DNA of 12,008 nucleotides. It comes from JAUWQU01 sp964605095 (GTDB taxonomy: Bacteria; Planctomycetota; Phycisphaerae; SM23-33). The notes beneath the pieces are model-generated. The model searched no databases. It was not told the DNA's origin and was given only the letters and a program-made list of their open reading frames with translations. Shown here one piece after another: positions 1-9,141 of this stretch (the stretch's first letter is position 1; each line of letters begins with the position of its first letter). The stretch lies in NCBI GenBank assembly GCA_964605095.1, contig CAZSBS010000158.1, positions 1-12,008 on the forward strand, read 5' to 3'. Position numbers and translations under genes: made by a program.

Positions 1-2849
1 CGGCCTAGGAAGACCTGCCCGCCGTCGGCGAGGGCGGCGACGCGGTCGTTGACGACGATCTCCACGGATGCTTCGCTCGTGCCGGCCTGGTGGGCCTGCT
101 TTCGCACGGCCTCGACCAGATGCGCCACCGCGTAGTCGTGCGCCTCGGCGAAGCTGACGAACCACGGCGAGTCCGGCACGCCGTGCAGGCCGTACCGGCC
201 CTGGTCGTTGGGCGCCAGCCGCACCCGCTTGCGGATGCACACGTTGGAGGTGATCGCCCCGACCGCGTTGGCGACGTCCGCGTCCGGCGGGATAACCGCC
301 TCGGTCTCCAGCAGCCTGGCCGCGGCCGGCAGGAAACAGTGAATCGGCGTGCCGATTCCGATGATCGGTCGCTTGACGCGAATCCGCACGTGGTAGCCTT
401 CCGACCCGCCGGACAGGGCGTTCTCGATCAGCGCCTCGGCAAACGGCGAGCCGTCGAGCGTGTCCGGGTCCACCTGCCCGTCAAGCTGCTTCTTGAACAG
501 TTCCGTGGCCAGCATGTGTACGAACCGCTCCAAGCCCTTGGCCGCGAAGGCTTCGGGCTTCTGCCCGGCCAGGCGGGCGAAGACCGCGCACACCCTGCCC
601 GCGGCGCCGGCGTCCCAGAGGGCAAGGCGGCCCGCGACGTGCAGCAGGTCCGTCGGCGTCAGGGCAGATCGCACGACAAGGTAGCTGGACTCGAGCCGGC
701 CTGCCCGCAGGAACTCCCACGTGTGACAGCCCGTGACCTGGGCAAGCTCCTGTGCGCAGTAAGGCCGGCGGTGAAGCAACTCGACGAGTCGCCGCTCATC
801 GTCGGTCAGCGTCAGCCCGTGCTCGTGCTCCTGGAGGGCCAGCAGGTCCATCCCGCGAGTCGAATGCGTAAAGTGGTCGATGTGCCGCTCGATCCAGTCG
901 ATGGCCTGGGCCCCGCCGCTCTGCCGCGTCGCCAGCCAGGACACCGGCGCAACGCGGCGCGGGCCGATGGTGAGCTTGCGGCGCTCCAGCACGACGTGGC
1001 TGTCGCCGCCCAGGCCGAGAGTGCGCATGTCCAACGCCTTTACGTGCGTCCGCCACCCGCCGACCGACGCGCCCTCCTCGCACGTGCGGACGATGCCCGA
1101 TTCGATAGTGGCAGTGTCGGTGGTCGTGCCGCCCACGTCCACCACGATGGCGTCGGAAAGGCCCGTCAGGTAGCCGGCCCCGGCGACGCTGGCGGCCGGG
1201 CCGGAAAGTATGGTCTCGATGGGCTTGGCGCGGGCGACGCGGGCGCTCATCAGCGAGCCGTCGGACCGCACCACCATCTGCGGGGCGTCGATGCCGCGTG
1301 CGGCCAGGCTGCCCGCGACCTCGTCCAGCAGCGCCTCCAGGCACGGGATGATGCGGGCGTTAAGCGCCGCGGTGGCCGCCCGCAGGCGGTAGTTCAGGCC
1401 CTCGGACACATCGTGCCCGCACGTGACGGACAGGTTCGTCTCCTGCCGGATGATCCGCTTTACCGCAAGCTCGTGGGCGGGGTTGTTGTGGCTGGCGTAG
1501 CCGGTCACGGCGAACGCTCCGACGCCCTGCTTGTCCACCATGTCGCGCGCGACGCGGCGAACCTCGTCGGGGTCGATGGGGGCGAGTTCCGTGCCGTCGA
1601 TCTCGAGCCGCCCCGCGATGACCGCGATGGGTCGATGGGCGATGTCCGACGGCTCGAAGAGCCCGTAGGGCGGCATTATCAGCAGCCCGACGGTCTGGCC
1701 GAGGCCCTCGACGATGGCGTTGGTGGCCAGCGTGGTGGACACAGCCACCATGTCCACCTCGCGCAGCTTGTCGGCATCGAGTCGTGAGAGGGCCTCGTCT
1801 ATGCCGACGCCGAGGTCCCACTTGGTCGTCAGTGCCTTGGCCTTGGCGAGCACGCTGCGCCTGGCGAAATCGTACAGGACGGCGTCGGTGTAGGTTCCGC
1901 CGGCGTCGATGCCCAGCCCCAGCCGCACGGGGGGACCCTTGCCTGCCCCGCCTGCCCCGTTGGGGCCGGGGGCGGCGGCGCCGCCGGGCTCGTCGAAGCG
2001 CAACACCTGCCTGCGCTGGGCGGCGGCGGATGCCTCCCAGACGGGCATGGCCTCGAGGCGCTTGGTCACCGCGTCATAGACCGTCACGTGGTGCGGCGGG
2101 ACGATCAAAATGTCATCGTCGCTGAAACGCTGCTTGATGAGCTTGACCAGCAGTTCATCCGTGCCGGCCAACTCCTCGTATCGCCACCCGAACTGCCGGG
2201 CCATGTCCGCGGCGATCTCCGCGTAGCGGCTCTTGGCCGGGCCGGCGCCGGTGTCGATGAACGCCGCCCGCTGGTAGTTCCGTTGCCAACTCGTGAGGAA
2301 GTGCCGGATGGCCTCGGCGTTCTCCCGCCCGTGCCTGGCGACGAGGTGATCGAACTCGGCTTCGGTGTCCTCCGGCGAAATGGCCACGGGGTTTTTTTCG
2401 GATGATGTATCCGCACCACTTCCGGCGCCGCCTGGGTCGTTGCCGATCGGCCGGGTCTTTTCCTCCACCCATCCGGCCGAGATGTAATAAGTGCCCGGAT
2501 ACTTGGCGAACTGCTCCTTGTAGGCCCTGTCGGAGCCGAGGAACAGGGCGATGCAGTCGTTGACGCGCGGCAGTGCCAGCGGCAGGTTCCTCGCGTGCAG
2601 CCCGGCCGTGCCGAGCCCGCACACGCCATAGCCGACGGCGATCATGTCGGCGCGGCGCCGGGCACTCGCCACGTCGATTCGCTCCTGGAGGCGCTGGCGC
2701 AGCTCCATGGGCCGGCTGTGAAGCCCGCCGGGCAGGAACTCCAGAGAGACGTCGATTCCCAGCCTCTTGGCGGCCGCCTGAAGGTCCACCGCCAACACGC
2801 CGCAGGCAATAACATGTACTCGTTTAGGGTCTTCCACCGTGTTGCTCAT
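1..2849 (-). CDS. DUF1638 domain fused to hydantoinase/oxoprolinase A domain (3' end cut by window)
   Basis: This is a single open frame of 949 codons from ATG at 2849 to the left edge with no stop, so the C-terminus is missing. Residues about 10-270 look like DUF1638: ACGVL (15-19), GYGVCG (73-78), PRVNDCIALFLGS (94-106), PGTYYISAGW (118-127), AAFIDTG (195-201) and DDDILIVPP (244-252). A Gly/Ala/Pro-rich linker (about 288-307) leads to a hydantoinase A / 5-oxoprolinase-type domain: phosphate-binding DAGGTYTD (315-322), STTLATNAIVEG (371-382), the LSGPAASVAGAG segment and a second phosphate motif DVGGTTTD (571-578). Hydantoinase A proteins bind ATP and usually work with a B subunit, which would lie left of the window if present. 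DUF1638 proteins are known mainly from corrinoid methyltransferase neighbourhoods, so a role in ATP-driven corrinoid or methyl-transfer chemistry is possible but inferred. The Shine-Dalgarno (ACAGG, nine bases upstream) is weak. The start is supported by the DUF1638 homology beginning right after it. Substrate unknown. Confidence 0.88.
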   Translation of the reverse strand, partial: MSNTVEDPKRVHVIACGVLAVDLQAAAKRLGIDVSLEFLPGGLHSRPMELRQRLQERIDVASARRRADMIAVGYGVCGLGTAGLHARNLPLALPRVNDCIALFLGSDRAYKEQFAKYPGTYYISAGWVEEKTRPIGNDPGGAGSGADTSSEKNPVAISPEDTEAEFDHLVARHGRENAEAIRHFLTSWQRNYQRAAFIDTGAGPAKSRYAEIAADMARQFGWRYEELAGTDELLVKLIKQRFSDDDILIVPPHHVTVYDAVTKRLEAMPVWEASAAAQRRQVLRFDEPGGAAAPGPNGAGGAGKGPPVRLGLGIDAGGTYTDAVLYDFARRSVLAKAKALTTKWDLGVGIDEALSRLDADKLREVDMVAVSTTLATNAIVEGLGQTVGLLIMPPYGLFEPSDIAHRPIAVIAGRLEIDGTELAPIDPDEVRRVARDMVDKQGVGAFAVTGYASHNNPAHELAVKRIIRQETNLSVTCGHDVSEGLNYRLRAATAALNARIIPCLEALLDEVAGSLAARGIDAPQMVVRSDGSLMSARVARAKPIETILSGPAASVAGAGYLTGLSDAIVVDVGGTTTDTATIESGIVRTCEEGASVGGWRTHVKALDMRTLGLGGDSHVVLERRKLTIGPRRVAPVSWLATRQSGGAQAIDWIERHIDHFTHSTRGMDLLALQEHEHGLTLTDDERRLVELLHRRPYCAQELAQVTGCHTWEFLRAGRLESSYLVVRSALTPTDLLHVAGRLALWDAGAAGRVCAVFARLAGQKPEAFAAKGLERFVHMLATELFKKQLDGQVDPDTLDGSPFAEALIENALSGGSEGYHVRIRVKRPIIGIGTPIHCFLPAAARLLETEAVIPPDADVANAVGAITSNVCIRKRVRLAPNDQGRYGLHGVPDSPWFVSFAEAHDYAVAHLVEAVRKQAHQAGTSEASVEIVVNDRVAALADGGQVFLG

Positions 2850-2882
2850 CCATAGATACCTGTCTCTGATTGCCGGCAAGCG

Positions 2883-3060
2883 ATGCTAGTGGCTTGCCCT
2901 TTGGAGTGCGTGTGGCGANNNNNNNNNNNNNNNNNNNNNNNNNNNNNNNNNNNNNNNNNNNNNNNNNNNNNNNNNNNNNNNNNNNNNNNNNNNNNNNNNN
3001 NNNNNNNNNNNNNNNNNNATCGGGACTCGCCACACGCACTCCATGTGCTTACACCAGCAT
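2883..3060. repeat. Imperfect inverted repeat flanking an assembly gap (possible palindromic or MITE-like element)
   Basis: A perfect 17-base arm, TGGAGTGCGTGTGGCGA at 2902-2918, has its reverse complement at 3027-3043. Outward from these arms the two sides stay similar: left 2883 reads ATGCTAGTGG and the right side read in reverse from 3060 reads ATGCTGGTGT. The arms therefore span about 36 bases each with a diverged middle, and the centre is the N gap. This looks like a repeated palindromic element that the assembler could not cross. There is no transposase here. It sits between the divergent start regions of the DUF1638-hydantoinase gene and the DksA-like gene, and could carry control signals for either. 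Confidence 0.7.
2919..3018. other. Assembly gap, 100 N
   Basis: This is exactly 100 unknown bases, the usual placeholder for a scaffold gap of unknown size. True length and content cannot be known from this sequence. No coding frame should be read through it. Confidence 0.98.
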
Positions 3061-3329
3061 ATCAGACTTGGGGGATGTTGGGCGCGGTTTTCGGGCGTCG
3101 GCGGGGCCGACGGGCAATATCGGCCCAGGCCCCTTGAGGGCGATGGCGGCCCCACGGATGGCGGCGCGACCCGTGGGCCGAAGGTTTCCCCGGCGGATAT
3201 TCCCAACGCCTGAAAAATAATCTCGAATTGAGTGGCCGTCTGAGACGATAGAATCTAGCTGACAAGAAGGCATCGGCCGGCGCAGGCCGAGCGATAACTG
3301 CTGACCGCTTACCGCCCGGGAGGGCCGCA
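3061..3329. other. GC-rich intergenic region with small stem-loops, no gene seen
   Basis: I see no convincing coding frame here. Two perfect short stems are visible: CGTCGGC/GCCGACG with loop GGG (3096-3112), and CCCACGG/CCGTGGG with a 13-base loop (3151-3177). Neither is followed by a T-run, and the flanking genes diverge, so terminators are not expected. From about 3211 base composition becomes AT-richer, as expected for a promoter of the DksA-like gene. Confidence 0.4.
3228..3254 (+). promoter_or_regulatory. Weak candidate promoter for the DksA/TraR-like gene
   Basis: TTGAGT (3228-3233) and TAGAAT (3249-3254) resemble -35 and -10 boxes, but the 15-base spacing is short. An alternative -35, AATTGA, would give 17 bases. 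They lie in the AT-richer stretch about 75 bases before the start codon. Promoter consensus in this lineage is not known to me, so this is only a guess. Confidence 0.2.
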
Positions 3330-3860
3330 ATGGTTGTTGGAAAAACGAAAGGCGAGGGCAAGCCCGCCCCCGCGTTGACTAAAGAAGAGCTTCAGGAATT
3401 CCGCTCGCTGCTGCTGGCCAAGAAGCGGGACCTGCTTGGCGACCTGACAGGCATGGCCGCCGAGGCCAGGGGCGCCGGGCCCGGAGAGCTCGGCGGGTCC
3501 CCGCCGGAACAGCCCAAGTACGCCGACGAGAGCGACGATCGCGAGGTCACCATTGGCCTGCTGGCCAGCGAGCGTGTGCTTCTCCAGGAGATCGCCGACG
3601 CGCTGGAGCGGATCGACAAGGGCGCCTACGGCGTTTGCCTGGGCGCCGGCGAGCCGATCAGTAAATCGCGGCTGCTCGCCCGTCCGTGGGCGAAATACTG
3701 CATCACCTGCGCGCGGACGATGGAACAAAAGCAGGGCCGAGCCGCGGCAACTGCCCAAACCGGCTTCCGCGGCGGCAACTTCGGCGTCGATGGCGGCGGC
3801 GGCGGGCTCGAATCCCAAGACATCCACACCCTGCCCGCGGAAGACGACGACGAGGGCTGA
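3330..3860 (+). CDS. DksA/TraR-family protein with degenerate zinc finger
   Basis: The protein has 176 residues; DksA of E. coli has about 150. Residues about 17-95 form a charged helical region like the DksA coiled coil, with the acidic turn DESDD (66-70) where the family places its tip that enters the RNA polymerase secondary channel. The C-terminal finger is recognisable as YGVCLGAGEPI (100-110), then SRLLARPWAKYCITC (113-127). The canonical four-cysteine pattern has lost its second cysteine: Cys103, Ala106, Cys124, Cys127. A Gly-rich then acidic tail (about 148-176) is unusual. By family knowledge it would modulate transcription initiation, possibly with ppGpp; the lost cysteine suggests weak or absent zinc binding. 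A strong Shine-Dalgarno (GGGAGGG, 3318-3324) supports the start. It is followed 191 bases later by the arginine decarboxylase gene, so co-transcription is possible but not shown. Confidence 0.9.
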   Translation: MVVGKTKGEGKPAPALTKEELQEFRSLLLAKKRDLLGDLTGMAAEARGAGPGELGGSPPEQPKYADESDDREVTIGLLASERVLLQEIADALERIDKGAYGVCLGAGEPISKSRLLARPWAKYCITCARTMEQKQGRAAATAQTGFRGGNFGVDGGGGGLESQDIHTLPAEDDDEG

Positions 3861-3911
3861 GAGCCGCCGCGACGGGTAAAAAACTGGAGCGGATTAAAAA
3901 AGCATTGCGTG

Positions 3912-3944
3912 GCCGCGCCAACGTTTTATCATGTTCGGCGCGGC
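3912..3944 (+). other. Stem-loop between the DksA-like gene and the arginine decarboxylase gene
   Basis: GCCGCGCC (3912-3919) pairs perfectly with GGCGCGGC (3937-3944) around a 17-base AT-rich loop. No T-run follows, so a standard intrinsic terminator is unlikely. It could reduce read-through or shape the leader of the polyamine genes. The rest of 3861-4051 shows no gene. Two TTGACA-like hexamers lie near 3992 and 4000, but no matching -10 box follows. Confidence 0.3.
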
Positions 3945-4051
3945 TTCGCTGCTTGGGGCAGCCCAGGCCGAACCGCCGCGGCGGCTGGCCTTGACACTTT
4001 GACACGCCCGGCACGAACCGGGTGCAGACATCCAACCCAGGAAACTCCTAC

Positions 4052-4609
4052 ATGCTTGACTCAGATCTGATCCCGAGAATGGTGTTCTTCACCAAGGGCG
4101 TCGGCAAGCACAAGACCCGGCTTCAGAGCTTCGAGTTGGCGCTTCGCAAGGCGGGCATCGAGAAGTGCAACCTCGTTCGCGTTTCGAGCATCTTCCCGCC
4201 AAGGTGCAGGATTGTCTCCAAGGGACGCGGCGTGAAAGAACTCAGCCCCGGGCAGATCACCTTCGTCGTCCTGGCCGAGGCGGCCACCAACGAGCCCAGC
4301 CGGCTCGTCGGCGCTGGTATCGGCCTGGCCCAGCCCGCCGACGGCAAGCAGTACGGATACATCAGCGAGCACCACGGCTTTGGCATTATCGAAAAGAACC
4401 TCGCCGACCTGGTGGAAGACATGGCCGCGACAATGCTGGCAACGACCCTGGGCATCGAGTTTGATCCCGAGACCGACTACGACAACCGCAAGGAAATCTA
4501 CCGGATGTCCGGCAAGATAGTCAACTCGCGTGCGTGCGTGCAGACGGCCGAGGGAGACAAAAAGGGCCTGTGGACCACCGTTATCGCCGCGGCGGTCTTT
4601 ATCCTCTGA
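4052..4609 (+). CDS. pdaD: Pyruvoyl-dependent arginine decarboxylase
   Basis: The protein has 185 residues, the usual size for the PvlArgDC family, and converts arginine to agmatine plus CO2 in the cytoplasm. The self-cleavage site is clear: NLVRVSSIFPP (40-50). Cleavage between Ser45 and Ser46 gives a small beta chain and an alpha chain carrying the pyruvoyl group made from Ser46. YGYISEHHGFG (101-111) holds Glu105, matching the family's catalytic glutamate. The C-terminus ends in the hydrophobic strand TTVIAAAVFIL. An in-frame GTG lies 30 bases upstream, but ATG 4052 is preferred because AGGAAA (4039-4044) is well placed before it and homology begins there. It starts the spermidine module: the two following same-strand genes use an aspartate semialdehyde-derived aminopropyl donor. 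The 106 bases to the next gene contain no clear terminator. Confidence 0.95.
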   Translation: MLDSDLIPRMVFFTKGVGKHKTRLQSFELALRKAGIEKCNLVRVSSIFPPRCRIVSKGRGVKELSPGQITFVVLAEAATNEPSRLVGAGIGLAQPADGKQYGYISEHHGFGIIEKNLADLVEDMAATMLATTLGIEFDPETDYDNRKEIYRMSGKIVNSRACVQTAEGDKKGLWTTVIAAAVFIL

Positions 4610-4715
4610 TGCCGGCCTGCCCGGCGGCAGGGTCCCGGGCGAGCCGAAGCGCGCCGGTCGCGCCGGGAGTGCGTGCATTGGAAACAGTCCCTGACTTACC
4701 TGCGGGAGGAGCAAG

Positions 4716-5912
<1,197 letters not shown>

Positions 5913-5960
5913 CAGTTTTCGCAAGACGTGATCTGTTTCGGATCAGCAAATCCGAATTTC

Positions 5961-6110
5961 GAAATCCTAAATCCTAAACAAATTCAAAATACGAAATACG
6001 AAATTCAAAACTTCCCGGCGGAGGTCGTTCCCGTATCCGAAGCGCGCTGCCTTGGTGGCATTTCGGTCATTTGAATCTGGTGCTTTGAATTTGTTTAGGA
6101 TTTAGAGATT
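5961..6110. repeat. AT-rich palindromic intergenic element
   Basis: Two identical 22-base arms in opposite orientation, 5967-5988 and 6084-6105 (core AATCCTAAACAAATTC), enclose about 95 bases. The arms extend imperfectly inward: the left has a doubled ACGAAAT motif near 5991-6004, and the right has TTTGAATCTGGTGC. The composition is far more AT-rich than the surrounding genes. I recall very similar strings scattered between genes in planctomycete-like genomes, so this is probably one copy of a dispersed family; that is memory, not a search. It occupies most of the 218 bases between the dehydrogenase and decarboxylase genes. A small separate hairpin (TGATCTG/CGGATCA, 5929-5945) lies just before it. 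Confidence 0.75.
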
Positions 6111-6130
6111 AGCTTTTGTCAGGATTTGCG

Positions 6131-7288
<1,158 letters not shown>

Positions 7289-7290
7289 GC

Positions 7291-7302
7291 TCACGGCCGT
7301 GA
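7291..7302. other. Perfect 12-base palindrome after nspC
   Basis: TCACGGCCGTGA is a perfect dyad two bases after the nspC stop, in the 129-base gap before the aconitase X genes. It could be a protein-binding site or chance in GC-rich DNA. No T-run follows, so it is not a clear terminator. Confidence 0.25.
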
Positions 7303-7417
7303 CGGGAATTGCACACCGACAAACACTTGCGAGGCGGGCGGGAATCGAAGAAAATGACCACTTGCGCCGCGCGCGACCGGCTTGGCATGCCCAGGCGAAA
7401 GTGTCAGGAACAACCGA

Positions 7418-8686
7418 ATGACGATTGCCCTTAGTGAAAACGACAAGCGGATGCTCGATGGCCAGTCCGGCCAGGCGCGCCGGATGGCGATGTCGATAAT
7501 TGTTCGCATGGCCGAGGTGTACGGCGCCGGCGAGCTGATGGACATTTCGCAGGCGCACATCGACGGATGCGGGCTTATGAGCGACGCGGGCCTGGAGTTC
7601 GCCGAAAAACTCGCCGCCGCCGGCGGGAAGGTCCTCGTACCGACAACCCTCAACATGGGCCCGCTGGACCTCCAGGACTGGCGGCAATTCGTCGCCGATG
7701 AGGAGTTCGCCGCCAAGGCCGTCCGACAGGGAAAAGCCTACACCGACATGGGTTGCGTCCCAACCTGGTCGTGCGCGCCCTACCAGGGCTACCTCACGCC
7801 GCGCTTCGGCCAGCAGATCGCGTGGGGCGAGTCCAACGCCATCTGCTACGCCAACAGTGTCCTGGGCGCGCGGACCAACCGCTACGCGGACTACCTGGAC
7901 ATCTGCGCCGCCATCACCGGCCGAGTGCCTAAGTGCGGCCTGCACCTGACGGAAAACCGCCGCGGGCAGTGGCTGCTTAGGCTCGTGGGATTTTCCCCGG
8001 CCCTGCTGGCGGAGGAAGTTTTCTACCCCACGCTGGGGCACCTGATCGGCGCGATGGTGGGCGATAAGATCCCCGTGATCGAAGGCATGCCGACCACGGC
8101 CTCGGACGATCAACTCAAGGCGTTCGGCGCGGCCGCGGCATCGGCGGGGTCGGTGGCGCTTTTCCATGCCGTCGGCCTGACGCCGGAAGCCCCCTCGGCC
8201 GAGGAGGCCTTCCAGCACCGCCCGCCAGAGCGAGTGGGAGACATCCGCCCGGAGGACTGGTACCGCGCCTGGGAAGACCTGGCCGGGGCCGAGCAGGGCG
8301 CCAAGCTCGACATGGTTGTCCTGGGCTGCCCGCACCTTTCGTTCGCCGAGTTCCGCTCGCTGGTCGAGGCGATCCGCGAGGTGGCGCCCGCCAAGGCTGC
8401 CGATGGCGTGGACGTTGCCCTGTTTACCTGCCAGCAGTCGCTTTCGCTGGTCGAGCGGACTAACTGGCTGGCTGAACTCGAGGCATTCGGCGCGCGGATC
8501 ACGCGAGACACGTGCGTGTTCCACACGCCCATGATCCGCCGCGACGCCAAGGTGCTTATGACCAACTCGGGCAAGTGCGCGTACTATTCGCCGGGCTCGC
8601 TGGGCGTGAAAGTGGCGCTGGGGTCCGTGGGCGATTGCGTGCGGTCGGCGGTGGCTGGGCAAGTTTTGCGGAGGCGGCCGGGATGA
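7418..8686 (+). CDS. Aconitase X catalytic (large) subunit, probable cis-3-hydroxy-L-proline dehydratase
   Basis: The protein has 422 residues and matches the AcnX (DUF521) catalytic domain. Conserved blocks are AHIDGC (46-51), TTLNMGPLD (76-84), CVPTWSCAPY (113-122), GESNAICYANSVLGARTNR (137-155), VLGCPHLS (301-308), DTCVFHTP (364-371) and TNSGKCAYYSPG (382-393). Cys304, Cys366 and Cys387 are placed as the family's likely iron-sulfur ligands. Bacterial AcnX with separate subunits dehydrates cis-3-hydroxy-L-proline; archaeal split AcnX acts on mevalonate 5-phosphate. The reductase two genes down favours the proline role, but that is inference. An in-frame TTG at 7382 exists; ATG 7418 is chosen for AGGAA (7406-7410) and because homology starts after it. 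The stop overlaps the small-subunit start by four bases (ATGA). Confidence 0.93.
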   Translation: MTIALSENDKRMLDGQSGQARRMAMSIIVRMAEVYGAGELMDISQAHIDGCGLMSDAGLEFAEKLAAAGGKVLVPTTLNMGPLDLQDWRQFVADEEFAAKAVRQGKAYTDMGCVPTWSCAPYQGYLTPRFGQQIAWGESNAICYANSVLGARTNRYADYLDICAAITGRVPKCGLHLTENRRGQWLLRLVGFSPALLAEEVFYPTLGHLIGAMVGDKIPVIEGMPTTASDDQLKAFGAAAASAGSVALFHAVGLTPEAPSAEEAFQHRPPERVGDIRPEDWYRAWEDLAGAEQGAKLDMVVLGCPHLSFAEFRSLVEAIREVAPAKAADGVDVALFTCQQSLSLVERTNWLAELEAFGARITRDTCVFHTPMIRRDAKVLMTNSGKCAYYSPGSLGVKVALGSVGDCVRSAVAGQVLRRRPG

Positions 8687-9141
8687 GCGAAACCAGCGGG
8701 ATGACCCGGGAACAAAGAACAATGCAAGGGCGCGCCGTCGTCGCCGGCCTGGCCAGCGGCGAGGCGGTTGTCTCAGCCCAACCGATCAGCCTCTGGGGCG
8801 GCCTGGACGCCAGGACAGGTGAGGTGATCGACCGCAGGCACGACTGCTCCGGGCGGATCGTGACCGGCCGGGTGTTCGTGTTCCCGTGGGGCAAGGGGTC
8901 CAGCACCGGCAGCGCGATCCTTCTGGAGAGCATCCGTCTGGGCACAGCCCCGGCGGCGATCATCAATTGCGCCACAGATCCCATCGCGGCGCTGGGTTCG
9001 ATAATTGCCGATGAACTCTACCGCAAACCGGTGCCTATTGTCGTGCTGGGCGAGGAAGATTTCCGCTCGCTCCGTGACGGCGACCGCCTGAGCATCACGC
9101 CCGACGGCGTGGTGATCGTGGAGAGCCGATGCGAATCCTGA
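8683..9141 (+). CDS. Aconitase X swivelling (small) subunit
   Basis: The protein has 152 residues and matches the AcnX small (DUF126-type) swivelling domain. Motifs: GRAVVAGLASGEA (16-28), SLWGGLD (36-42), TGEVIDRRHDCSGR (45-58), GKGSSTGS (70-77) and NCATDPIAALG (95-105). The small domain closes over the large subunit's active site, and the Ser/Gly-rich loop contributes substrate contacts. The start ATG 8683 overlaps the large-subunit stop, and GGAGG (8670-8674) lies eight bases ahead inside the upstream gene, so the two subunits are likely translationally coupled in equal amounts. Longer in-frame starts inside the upstream gene are not supported. The gene overlaps the next one by 13 bases. 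Confidence 0.93.
   Translation: MSETSGMTREQRTMQGRAVVAGLASGEAVVSAQPISLWGGLDARTGEVIDRRHDCSGRIVTGRVFVFPWGKGSSTGSAILLESIRLGTAPAAIINCATDPIAALGSIIADELYRKPVPIVVLGEEDFRSLRDGDRLSITPDGVVIVESRCES

Noticed and set aside
90..1787. A 565-codon open frame on the plus strand
   Set aside because: It lies opposite the DUF1638-hydantoinase gene, whose minus-strand frame has clear family motifs. The plus frame is rich in Arg, Gly, Ala and Val with no motif; it is a GC-bias shadow.
2824..3220. Small open frames reading through the N gap
   Set aside because: They exist only because the unknown bases contain no stops; the flanks are inverted-repeat arms, not coding sequence.
3912..3944. Rho-independent terminator after the DksA-like gene
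   Set aside because: The stem is good but the loop is long and no T-run follows, so it is listed only as a stem-loop.
4022..4051. Upstream GTG start for the arginine decarboxylase
   Set aside because: The 10 extra residues do not resemble the family and no ribosome site precedes the GTG, while AGGAAA is well placed for ATG 4052.
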